Below, piece by piece: positions 1 through 7,803 of a stretch of 64,000 nucleotides of DNA (positions are counted from its first letter, which is position 1; each line of letters starts with the position of its first letter). Below the pieces are notes generated by a model that did not search any database, was not told the DNA's origin, and was given only the letters and a program-made list of their open reading frames with translations. The DNA is from Hyalangium versicolor. GTDB taxonomy: Bacteria; Myxococcota; Myxococcia; Myxococcales; Myxococcaceae. The position numbers and the translations under genes were made by a program. The DNA lies in the NCBI RefSeq assembly GCF_020103695.1, contig NZ_JAHXBF010000021.1, positions 1-64,000 of the forward strand, in the 5' to 3' direction.

Positions 1-200
1 GCATTCATGAACGGCTCCATACCTCATAGGTAGGGCCTCTCAGCACGGATGCAACAGGTACCAAAGCGCGCAACCCACGGCTGCTTGCTCCCTTGGTAAT
101 CCTGCCCCTAACGCAGTAGTGCTAGATCCCCCATGATCCCTGCGAAACGCTCTCCGCAAATGACTCGCTCCGAGTGAGCCCGGGCGGCGCACTTCGGCCC

Positions 201-422
201 AGGTGGTCTACTTGCCGTACCAGTTGCCACGAACCGCCAGGAGCCTGAGCGGCGCACTCGCGCCGAACCGGTCCACCTGTCGTACCAGTTGCCAGGCACC
301 GCCAAGCGCCTGGGCAGCGCACTCCAACCGAACCGGTCCACCTGTCATACCCGTGGGCGTGACGCGCCCGGGGGGCCTGGGCGGCGCGCTCCAGCCGAAC
401 CGGTCCACCTGTCGTACCAGTT
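201..422. repeat. Four-unit tandem repeat with palindromic core
   Basis: Four units with a period of 65-67 bp have cores at 201-225, 266-290, 331-355 and 398-422. The 25-bp core has the form AACCGGT-N11-ACCAGTT in units 2 and 4, an imperfect inverted repeat; units 1 and 3 are diverged. Each core is preceded by a GC-rich stretch containing GGCGCAC or a close variant. A single related copy with perfect arms lies at 43331-43355, so this is a dispersed family rather than a local duplication. Bases 1-200 hold no recognisable gene or RNA. The period is not a multiple of three, so reading frames through the array are not coding. Confidence 0.8.
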
Positions 423-564
423 GCCACGAACTGCGGCAGACGGAGACTCCCCCTGTTCACCTGGAGTCACCGGAGGCCTGGGTGCTCTCCACCAAACAAA
501 GGGCCTTGTCCCGAGCGGAAGGGCGCCCCATCTCCCCCAGGGGCGGAAGAACGGGGAGGGGCGG

Positions 565-1638
565 ATGGAGACGGGGATCGACACGGCGGAGCCGTCGCGA
601 GAGGACCGCAGGGACGAGGAGCGAGCAGGGCTTGTGGTGGTGAAGCCCATGCCCTTCAACGCGGAGACTCCGCAGCAGGCGCTGGCCCGGCCGCAAACGC
701 CGACCGCTTCCTTCTATGTGCGCAGCAACCACCCGGAGCCGGAGCTGCCCGCCGCCACGCACCGCATCGCGGTCGGGGGCGCAGTGGAGTCTCCCTTCAC
801 GCTAGGGATGGCGGAGCTGTCGCGAGGCACCCTGCGCTCGCTGGTGGTGACGCTGGAGTGTGCCGGCAACGGGCGCACGACAATGGCGCCGCTTCCCGAG
901 GGAGAGCCCTGGACGCAGGGAGCGTTGGGCACGGCGGTGTGGAAGGGAGTCCCACTGGCCGAGGTGCTCGAGCGGGCCCGAGTGCGCTCGGACACGGTGG
1001 AGATCCTGGTGGAGGGAGCAGACGGGCAGGGGAGCAAGCGCTTCGCCCGCTCGCTCCCCCTCAGCAAGGCGCTGCACCCGGACACGCTGCTGGCACTGGA
1101 GATGAACGGAGCCCCACTGACGCGGGCCCACGGAGCGCCGGTGCGACTGCTGGTGCCGGGCTGGTACGGGATGGCGAGCGTGAAATGGGTGAACCGCATC
1201 GAGGCCCTCACGCGCCCCTTCGAGGGCCACTACCAGAAGGAGAAATACATCTACGACGAGGTCAACGGCCGAGCCCCCGAGCCGGTGACGCGGATGCGGG
1301 TGAAGTCGCTGATCACCTCGCCGGAGGAAGGGGCGCGAGTGGCGCCGGGCCGGGTCGTAGTGCAAGGCATGGCCTGGAGCGGGGAGCGCCGGGTGGTGCA
1401 GGTGGAGGTGGCGGTGGACGGCGGAGAGAGCTGGAAGCCGGCCACACTGCTGGAGACGCCGAGGCCTTCGGCCTGGGTGCGCTGGGCCTTCACCTGGGAG
1501 GACGCGGTCGCGGGCCGGCACACGCTGCGAGCGCGAGCCACGGACGAGGCGGGCGAGACCCAACCAGAGGCCGCGCCGTGGAACCGGCTCGGCTACGGGA
1601 ACAACGCGGTGCAGGTGCGAGTGGTGAACGTCGGCTGA
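565..1638 (+). CDS. Sulfite oxidase-family molybdopterin oxidoreductase
   Basis: 357 aa. The N-terminal half is the oxidoreductase molybdopterin domain: ECAGNGR carries the conserved Cys that ligates molybdenum, followed by the GWYGMASVKW stretch typical of sulfite oxidase and SorA-type proteins. The C-terminal ~110 residues match the Ig-like Mo-co dimerisation domain (VDGGESW, ending in a WNRLGYGNN segment). The ATG at 565 has GGGGAGGGG upstream; the frame is open further upstream, but only through the tandem repeat, so the later start is preferred. I see no Tat or Sec signal, unlike many periplasmic sulfite dehydrogenases, and no cytochrome partner nearby. Substrate could be sulfite or another small oxidisable molecule. 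Confidence 0.85.
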   Translation: METGIDTAEPSREDRRDEERAGLVVVKPMPFNAETPQQALARPQTPTASFYVRSNHPEPELPAATHRIAVGGAVESPFTLGMAELSRGTLRSLVVTLECAGNGRTTMAPLPEGEPWTQGALGTAVWKGVPLAEVLERARVRSDTVEILVEGADGQGSKRFARSLPLSKALHPDTLLALEMNGAPLTRAHGAPVRLLVPGWYGMASVKWVNRIEALTRPFEGHYQKEKYIYDEVNGRAPEPVTRMRVKSLITSPEEGARVAPGRVVVQGMAWSGERRVVQVEVAVDGGESWKPATLLETPRPSAWVRWAFTWEDAVAGRHTLRARATDEAGETQPEAAPWNRLGYGNNAVQVRVVNVG

Positions 1639-1651
1639 GAGCGGGACTGCC

Positions 1652-1990
1652 CTACATCAGACAGCCGAGCACATCGACGAAGCTGCGAGTCTCGCGGGAG
1701 TCCTCCTGCTTGCGAGGAGGGGAGGGCTGGCGCTCGGCAGGCGGAGGGAGGCGGGAGACGGGGAGGGCAGGGGGCTGAGGTTTGGGGGAGCGAAAGCAGC
1801 GGGGCTCGGGCCTCTCGGGAGAGGACTGAGACATGGGAGTCACCGGATGCGGCCAGGTGGAGGGCGCCATGGAGCCAGCGGGGCACGCATGTGCGGGCCA
1901 CATCGCGAGAGCGAAAACCCCATCATCGGAGAAAGACACCGGCGCTCCTTCGTCGTACTGGACGAAAGGAGTAACCCTTAGGTCTGACAC
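1652..1990 (-). CDS. Doubtful small Pro-rich ORF
   Basis: A 112-aa frame beginning with GTG, Pro/Ser-rich in its second half, that occupies most of the 379-bp gap between the oxidoreductase and the next minus-strand gene. No domain is recognisable and no convincing Shine-Dalgarno is seen. It may be a chance frame in GC-rich DNA; the gap otherwise shows no RNA gene or clear terminator. Confidence 0.2.
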   Translation of the reverse strand: MSDLRVTPFVQYDEGAPVSFSDDGVFALAMWPAHACPAGSMAPSTWPHPVTPMSQSSPERPEPRCFRSPKPQPPALPVSRLPPPAERQPSPPRKQEDSRETRSFVDVLGCLM

Positions 1991-2017
1991 GGGAAGTGGT
2001 GGGATAGCCGCTGTGCG

Positions 2018-2476
2018 TCACATCTCGGGGGCAGTCGTAGGGCAGTGGACGTTATCGGGGCAGCGTTTCTCGGCCTTGGGTATGCAGATGCCGCAGCAGT
2101 CCATCTGATCAGGGGGGCAGCGGGAGCAGGGCCCACAGTCCAGGACGTGGCCGCACCCATCATCGAAGCGGCCGCAGCGTTGACGGAGAGACAGACAGGT
2201 GCGCGGCTGGCACACGCAGCGCCCGTTCAGGCAGTGATCATCGGGGCCACAGGAGGCACAGCCGGAAACGCCAGCATCCGCGTTGGTGGATGGCTCCACA
2301 GGAGCGGGAGATTCGGGACGAGGATCCACAGGAGCCCCCGACTGCACCGGTGCGGGCTGCGCGGAGGAGGCCGGAGGCTCGGACTTCATGGCCTCGGTCC
2401 GGCTCGAGGAGCAGGCCACGAGCATCACAGCAACTACGGTCACGAATCCGCACCGCGTCCAGCCCTTCGGCATCAT
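2018..2476 (-). CDS. Cys-rich lipoprotein
   Basis: 152 aa. A hydrophobic N-terminus ends in a lipobox (LVAC), giving a predicted lipid-anchored Cys near residue 22. A Ser/Pro/Ala linker of about 45 residues follows, then a compact domain with about 16 Cys in ~75 residues (CASCGPDDHC, CVCQPRTC, CGRFDDGCG, CGPCSRC). This spacing is typical of disulfide-rich envelope modules in myxobacteria. The start ATGATG has GGAG about 10 bases upstream. It lies 32 bp downstream of the beta-propeller gene on the same strand and is probably co-transcribed with it. Function unknown; the architecture suggests an outer-membrane surface protein. Confidence 0.75.
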   Translation of the reverse strand: MMPKGWTRCGFVTVVAVMLVACSSSRTEAMKSEPPASSAQPAPVQSGAPVDPRPESPAPVEPSTNADAGVSGCASCGPDDHCLNGRCVCQPRTCLSLRQRCGRFDDGCGHVLDCGPCSRCPPDQMDCCGICIPKAEKRCPDNVHCPTTAPEM

Positions 2477-2508
2477 CGCTTCACACTACTCCAACGCGTC
2501 CCCAAGGC

Positions 2509-4692
2509 TCACTGGCAGTTGGTAATGGGGGTGGCCGGATTGCCGGTGTTGCGCGCATCGTGCTGGTATTTGGGCCAAGCAGCCATATCCCGGCTGAGGC
2601 CTTGGCTGTCCACGATAACAGCGTTGAGGATAGCTTTGATGGTTCGCATGGTAGGCACGTAGAGCGTCCCAGCAGGCATGCCTGGGATAGGAGAGTTGGA
2701 AGAGTCTCTCGCGCAGTCCAGTCCCACCGAGGCGGTGGCTGCTCCTAATGGTTCCGACCAACGTGAGCTAAGATCACTCACGGACCATGCTGCTACAAGA
2801 TCAAGAGTGCTCGATGCCGTATACAGCACTCCATCAGCCCCCAGTGCCGGGGCATGCTTCAACATTCCCACATTGGGACTCGGACTGGTCAACCTCTGAC
2901 TTGGCAGGTCATACCTCTTGAGAGTGCCCTGGAAGTTGCTGGTGTCCTGGCCATAAAGGGCGATTGTACCTCCTGGTCCGATGATGGCATTCCGCACCCG
3001 ACCACCACTCGTACCCGCCAACAATGTCGCATTCGCGCTGCCAGTCAACGGTACGGAGTAGAGGCCTCCCTGAGTCGCCGTGGAGCCAACTCCACCGCCC
3101 ACGACATTCCCACCTGTGAGGGCTAGACCTACGACAGGCTCACCGGTCGGCTGTGTCTGCCAATTCAAAGCATTACCACCAAAGCTATAGCTGACTATGG
3201 TGGAATCACTCGTCGGGTAGAGGAAAGTGTCTCCAGTCGCAACCAACGAACGCGAAATGTCTTGTGTTGCTTCGGGAAGACCGAAGGTAGAACTGGAGAG
3301 CACACACTGAGTCGTTGCAGTCGCTGCGCTAGGTCGGACGACCCAAAGCTCAGAAACCGAGCCATTGTTTACGACTGCTATACCCGATTCGAATCGGTTG
3401 GGCGCTGTTCCGAAAGTTGAGATGGCAATAGCGCCTAGAACCGGGCCGACGTGTTCACCGAAACCTGGACAACGCACCTTGGTCCCCCCATCTTCGCTGG
3501 AGAGGACGTAAAGCACAGCCTTGTTGTTGCTGCTGTTGGCCGCAACATAAATGAACTCGACCCCACCATCGTGAGCCCCCACTGCCAAACTTCTCACGGT
3601 TCCCCCTAGAGTGGCCTCCCACGCCTCAGTGCCATCTGGATTGACTGCTATCACCCTGCCGTCGGTGGTACCAATGTAGACAGTCCCCTTCTCGCCAATG
3701 GCAGGGCTGGAGCTGATGGCTCCAGTGCCCGGGCTGAAAGCCCACTTCCATCGCGTCACATTGACTTGGGGTATGGCTGGAGATGTCGTGCCTACATTGC
3801 CAGCCAGATCTCTGCCCTGGACTTCCAGCGTCATGGAACCACGGAAGGCATCGAAAGTCGGCTCCCACAGATTCAGCAGGGCCACACCGCAGAAGCGAAC
3901 ATTGCAACCCGTTGTCAACGGGATGACGGCTACGGAAGCACTGGCGACTCCATCCGTTCCTCTCAGCGCCACTCTCATCGAACTCACATCCAGGTTCGGC
4001 TCGTCCGAGCGAATCTCGACCGGTACTTGATGGTCTCTCCTCCAGAGGTTGGTCAATCCACCGGCATCGGGATCCGCATAGACCATGCCCCCATCAGAGA
4101 TAGGAAAATTGGGCGCAGGCACATTCACTGTGAGCGTGGGCGGTACCGCATCCACTTGCACGATGATGGAACCCGACACACCGGCATCAGGTACCGGGTG
4201 AACCGCCCTCAGCGTGACTTGGGCCTCTAAGGACGGCGGCGTCCACACCGCGCTATAGGTACCAGCATCATCGTGGCTGAAGTTCGCGAAGCTCCCCCCC
4301 AAACCGCCGCCACTCAACTCCGCACTGAACTCGAGTGTTCCAGGGAACCGGGTCGTGGCCCGGTAGGTCTCGTTGACCTCCACCCTTGCCACAACCTGCA
4401 CCAGCCCTGCATCGATCAGAGCACCAGAACTAGGCGTTTGGAAGGCCACTCCCGTGAATCGGGCCCGGCATCCATTCTTCGTGCAGGCCTCGTACTCCGC
4501 ACAAGCAGGCATGCACACCATCTCGGGCATCTCTGGTTCCGTATCCGCCGCGTAGCAGAGCATTAGCGCTGTGTTGCAGGCTCCGTTCTCGCCGCAGTCA
4601 CTGTCCACACTACACACCCTCGCCACATCGCCAGGCACGGTGCACCTAGCCAGCAGCCACAACGCCCCCATCCATCCAATCACGGACCGCAT
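2509..4692 (-). CDS. Secreted Cys-rich / PQQ-type beta-propeller protein
   Basis: 727 aa. The N-terminus is hydrophobic and ends in LLARC, a non-canonical lipobox, so lipidation is uncertain. Residues ~25-80 are Cys-rich (CSVDSDCGENGAC and similar). Two Ig/bacterial-surface-like segments follow, then from ~residue 320 repeated blades of the PQQ_2/quinoprotein-like kind (SSPAIGEKGTVYIGTTDGRV; later APALGADGVLYTAS), closing with WPKYQHDARNTGN, a common end motif of this family. No dehydrogenase domain is present, so a binding or scaffold role is more likely than catalysis. Its ATG overlaps the stop of the upstream TPR gene by one base (TGATG), implying translational coupling. Confidence 0.7.
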   Translation of the reverse strand: MRSVIGWMGALWLLARCTVPGDVARVCSVDSDCGENGACNTALMLCYAADTEPEMPEMVCMPACAEYEACTKNGCRARFTGVAFQTPSSGALIDAGLVQVVARVEVNETYRATTRFPGTLEFSAELSGGGLGGSFANFSHDDAGTYSAVWTPPSLEAQVTLRAVHPVPDAGVSGSIIVQVDAVPPTLTVNVPAPNFPISDGGMVYADPDAGGLTNLWRRDHQVPVEIRSDEPNLDVSSMRVALRGTDGVASASVAVIPLTTGCNVRFCGVALLNLWEPTFDAFRGSMTLEVQGRDLAGNVGTTSPAIPQVNVTRWKWAFSPGTGAISSSPAIGEKGTVYIGTTDGRVIAVNPDGTEAWEATLGGTVRSLAVGAHDGGVEFIYVAANSSNNKAVLYVLSSEDGGTKVRCPGFGEHVGPVLGAIAISTFGTAPNRFESGIAVVNNGSVSELWVVRPSAATATTQCVLSSSTFGLPEATQDISRSLVATGDTFLYPTSDSTIVSYSFGGNALNWQTQPTGEPVVGLALTGGNVVGGGVGSTATQGGLYSVPLTGSANATLLAGTSGGRVRNAIIGPGGTIALYGQDTSNFQGTLKRYDLPSQRLTSPSPNVGMLKHAPALGADGVLYTASSTLDLVAAWSVSDLSSRWSEPLGAATASVGLDCARDSSNSPIPGMPAGTLYVPTMRTIKAILNAVIVDSQGLSRDMAAWPKYQHDARNTGNPATPITNCQ

Positions 4693-5546
4693 CAGCGCTC
4701 CCCCCTCGGCTCCACATCTTTGTCATCCGAGCCGAGCAACCAGATCGCGACGGCGCCTCCCACCGTGACGACTGCGGCGCCAAACAGCACGTTGGCCATT
4801 CGAGCCTGCCCACGCGCGTCGTTGTGTAGATCATCCAGACTCGCCAGCTCCGTCGATGCCGGAAGCCGTCCATCTGCGTAGACGTGCCTGAGCTTCGACA
4901 CGTTGGAGCGCGACACCAACCCGAACACGATTCCCGCTCCCGCCGACACCACTCCCGCTCCCGTGAGCACCAGCGGAACAACTGTTCTCACATGGGAATG
5001 TCCCGGCACTTCCTCTACGGGCCCAGGCGACCACACCTTCACCGGCCACTTCGTCTGCGAAGGATTCAAATCCGGCGAAGCAGATCGCTCAGGTCGGTCC
5101 TCAGTAGCCCTCACTGGCGGCAGGCCCTGGCGTTCCCTCTCCGCGCGTTCCTGGGCCTCGCGCTCCAGATCCTCGATGACTTCGTCCCGAACCGCCTCGA
5201 AGTCTCGCTCCAGCTTCGGAGAGGCCTTCAGCGGCAGTTGCGCCCCCGGATCCAGCAGCAACCCCTTCCTGAACGCAGCGCGTGCCTCGTCCCGCTGCCC
5301 CATGTCTCCTAGGAAGATGCCCTCATGAAGCGAGACGCTCACCTCCTGCTCGCTCCCACGTGCCTGCCGCCGCGCCTTCTGCAACTCCTCCAGCGCCTTC
5401 TCGTACTCCAGGCTCTCGTAGAGGCGAACCGCCGCTCGAAGTGAGCCCTCGAAGTCCCCCGCCGCCCACGCGCTTCGTGGCACTGCCCACACCGCCACCA
5501 GGCAGGCAAGCGGCATCCAGGCCCTGCGGATCATTCCATCGCGCAT
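4692..5546 (-). CDS. TPR-like exported protein with C-terminal membrane helices
   Basis: 284 aa. A signal peptide (AWMPLACLVAVWAVPRSAWA) is followed by a TPR-like helical domain (residues ~35-150) with the segment LLLDPGAQLPLKASPKL, a charged linker, and two hydrophobic helices near residues ~190-212 and ~255-275. It is a clear paralogue of the product at 41606-42421: both have L-[YF]-E-[AS]-L-E-[YF], LDP-x(8)-PK and F-E-A-[VA]-R in the same order and a C-terminal Gly/Val-rich helix. The start at 5546 opens directly before the signal peptide. It is divergent from a PEGA kinase and coupled to the downstream beta-propeller gene. Function unknown; envelope scaffold suspected. Confidence 0.7.
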   Translation of the reverse strand: MRDGMIRRAWMPLACLVAVWAVPRSAWAAGDFEGSLRAAVRLYESLEYEKALEELQKARRQARGSEQEVSVSLHEGIFLGDMGQRDEARAAFRKGLLLDPGAQLPLKASPKLERDFEAVRDEVIEDLEREAQERAERERQGLPPVRATEDRPERSASPDLNPSQTKWPVKVWSPGPVEEVPGHSHVRTVVPLVLTGAGVVSAGAGIVFGLVSRSNVSKLRHVYADGRLPASTELASLDDLHNDARGQARMANVLFGAAVVTVGGAVAIWLLGSDDKDVEPRGER

Positions 5547-5832
5547 GCCGCCCAATGCTAGGAGCCACCGCTCGCACGGCCATACCCCGCACAACGTATG
5601 GACATCCCGCGGCCGCCCCGTCCTACCCGGTCCCGTCCACACCCGGTCCGTCCGCGAACTGGCCAGACCGTTCAGGACCCGCTAGACGCACAGGCGGGCA
5701 GGCTTCCGGGTCACCGCTTCCTCACATACCGCATTCCCCTCCGACCCGACTCTGTGACACCGTCTGCCTGCGCGGCGGTCTGTATCCGCCCTCGCCCTGG
5801 AGGGTCCACACCCCTCGAGGAGGATCCGCCTC

Positions 5833-7758
5833 GTGATGCAGCAACTCGGCAAGTACCAGCTGATCCGCAAGCTCGCCACCGGCGGCATGGCCGAGGTCTA
5901 CCTCGCCAAGGCCGCCGGCCCCATGGGCTTCGAGAAGACCCTGGTGCTCAAGCGCATCCTCCCCCACCTCGCCGAAGACCCCCAGTTCGTCGAGATGTTC
6001 CTCGCCGAAGCCAAGCTCGCCGCTCAACTCAATCACCCCAACATCGTCCAGATCTTCGACTTCGGTGAGGCCGATGGCGACTACTTCCTCGCCATGGAGT
6101 TCATCGACGGACCCAACCTCCGCGTCCTCCTCAAACGCGCCAATGCCGCCGGGCTCGCTCTCCCTCCCGCCCTCTGCGCACGCCTCGTCGCCGCCGCCTG
6201 CGAGGGCCTCGCCTTCGCTCACGACTTCCAGGACCCCACCACCGGTGAGCCCCTCGGCCTCATCCACCGCGACATCAGCCCCGACAACATCCTCGTGTCC
6301 CGCCAGGGCGCGGTGAAGGTCGTCGACTTCGGCATCGCCAAGGCCGCCGGTCAGAGCCACAAAACCCAGAGCGGTGTCATCAAGGGCAAGCTGGCGTACA
6401 TGCCTCCCGAGCAGGTCCGCGCCAAGCCTCTCGACCGCCGCGTGGATGTCTATGCGCTCGGCGTCGTCCTCTACGAGCTGCTCACCCGCCGCAAGCCCTA
6501 CGACGCCACCACGGATGCCAGCCTCATGCAGGCCATCCTCTTCGAGGCGCATACCCCCGCCGTCCAGCACCGCCCGGATCTCCCCGAGTCCCTCCAGCAG
6601 ATCCTCGAGCGCGCCATCCACAAGGATCCCGAGCAGCGCTACCCGGATTGCCTCGCGCTCGAAACCGATCTCGAGGAGTTCATCCTCTCCGTCGGCAAGC
6701 CCGTCACCACCCATCAGATCGTCCAGCTCATCGCCCAGGTGGCGCCCAGCACCGACGCTCCCGTGCCCACGCCGCAAACGGGCTCGGCTCGCGGTGGCAG
6801 TGGCCCACGCCCCTCGGCCACGCCCTCCCATACACCCGCACCGGGGCATTCCGGCGTGGGCACCGGGCCTCGCAGTGGCACGCGCCCGGCCCCGGGATCC
6901 CGGGTCGGAAGCATGGCCGCGCCAGTGGATCCCGCGGTCGCCATGAATCCCTCGGTGCCCCTGGAGCCCTCCGAGCCCCTGGAGCCCGCCCCCGAGGAAC
7001 TCTCCGCGAAGACGATGCCCCTCCCCACCGGGGAGCTGCAGACCAAGACACAGCCGCAGGAATCCCCTGCCGCGCTGCCCTCCTGGAAGCGGTGGCTGCC
7101 CGCGGCAATGGGCGCCGTCCTGCTCGCGGCCGGAGGTGGCTTCGTATTCTGGCGGATGAAGACTCTGCCCGAGCCGGTGACTCCTCCGCAGGAGGCCGTG
7201 CGCCCCCTCCAAAATGGGACGACGACTCCGCCTCCCAGCACGAACAAGCCTCCCGAGCCCATCGTGGCGAAGGACCCCTCCGGGACGGGCACCCCGCCCA
7301 CCCCTGATCAGCCCGGCTCCGCCCAGAACACCGCCCCGGAGACGTCTCCCAACAACCCGCCATCCGGCACCACCCCCCCCGACGGGAACACGAAGCCCGT
7401 CGAGGTAGCGAAGGTCGAACCGGCGAACAACCCGGCTGAGAACCCAGAGCCGTCCAAGCCCGCCAATTCCACGTCGCAGAAGCGCCCCACTACGCGGCCC
7501 ACCACCCGCCCCACGCGGCCTGCGGCCAGCGCTTCAACAGCCGTGGGCAAGGGTACCGTCGTGTTCCGCGTCCGGCCCTACGCCACCGTCATCCTCAGCG
7601 GGCGCAACCTGGGCCAGACGCCGTTCGATCCCGTGGAGACTCCCGCGGGCAAGTACACCGTGCAGTTCATCAATGATGACCTGAAGAAGAAGGTCACCCA
7701 GGCCTTCGAGCTCAAGGCCGGCGAGACCAAGGTCATCAAGATCAACCTCGAGGAGTAG
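5833..7758 (+). CDS. Membrane Ser/Thr protein kinase with PEGA tail
   Basis: 641 aa. Hanks-type kinase domain at residues ~8-275: Gly loop ATGGMAEVY, catalytic Lys40 (VLKRIL), HRD 145-147 with Asn152 (HRDISPDN), DFG 165-167, and PPEQ in place of APE. A Pro/Thr-rich linker leads to one membrane helix (~421-440), another low-complexity extracytoplasmic linker, and a C-terminal PEGA domain (~573-641, with LGQTPFDPVETPAGKY). Topology is kinase inside, PEGA outside. AGGAGG at 5818-5823 fits the GTG at 5833 best; the ATG at 5836 is an alternative. It is divergent from the TPR gene, a layout repeated in mirror image at 39.4-43.3 kb. Confidence 0.93.
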   Translation: MMQQLGKYQLIRKLATGGMAEVYLAKAAGPMGFEKTLVLKRILPHLAEDPQFVEMFLAEAKLAAQLNHPNIVQIFDFGEADGDYFLAMEFIDGPNLRVLLKRANAAGLALPPALCARLVAAACEGLAFAHDFQDPTTGEPLGLIHRDISPDNILVSRQGAVKVVDFGIAKAAGQSHKTQSGVIKGKLAYMPPEQVRAKPLDRRVDVYALGVVLYELLTRRKPYDATTDASLMQAILFEAHTPAVQHRPDLPESLQQILERAIHKDPEQRYPDCLALETDLEEFILSVGKPVTTHQIVQLIAQVAPSTDAPVPTPQTGSARGGSGPRPSATPSHTPAPGHSGVGTGPRSGTRPAPGSRVGSMAAPVDPAVAMNPSVPLEPSEPLEPAPEELSAKTMPLPTGELQTKTQPQESPAALPSWKRWLPAAMGAVLLAAGGGFVFWRMKTLPEPVTPPQEAVRPLQNGTTTPPPSTNKPPEPIVAKDPSGTGTPPTPDQPGSAQNTAPETSPNNPPSGTTPPDGNTKPVEVAKVEPANNPAENPEPSKPANSTSQKRPTTRPTTRPTRPAASASTAVGKGTVVFRVRPYATVILSGRNLGQTPFDPVETPAGKYTVQFINDDLKKKVTQAFELKAGETKVIKINLEE

Positions 7759-7784
7759 GGGAGGCCCGGCAGCTCCGAGCCTCC
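7759..7784. terminator. Possible hairpin between convergent genes
   Basis: GGAGGC at 7760-7765 pairs with GCCTCC at 7779-7784, leaving a 13-base loop. It sits directly after the kinase stop and before the convergent M16 gene. There is no T-tract, so a terminator role is weakly supported. Confidence 0.3.
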
Positions 7785-7803
7785 TCCCACGCCGAGGCCA
7801 TCC

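Noticed and set aside
201..422. CRISPR array
   Set aside because: Units are 65-67 bp with homologous 'spacers', only four copies, strong sequence decay and no cas genes.
122..460. Overlapping reading frames on both strands through the first 600 bp
   Set aside because: They run through a tandem repeat with a 65-67 bp period, giving frame-shifted low-complexity translations with no Shine-Dalgarno or domain.
5722..7212. 496-codon minus-strand frame opposite the PEGA kinase
   Set aside because: Shadow of the kinase gene, Gly/Glu/Asp-rich with no recognisable domain.
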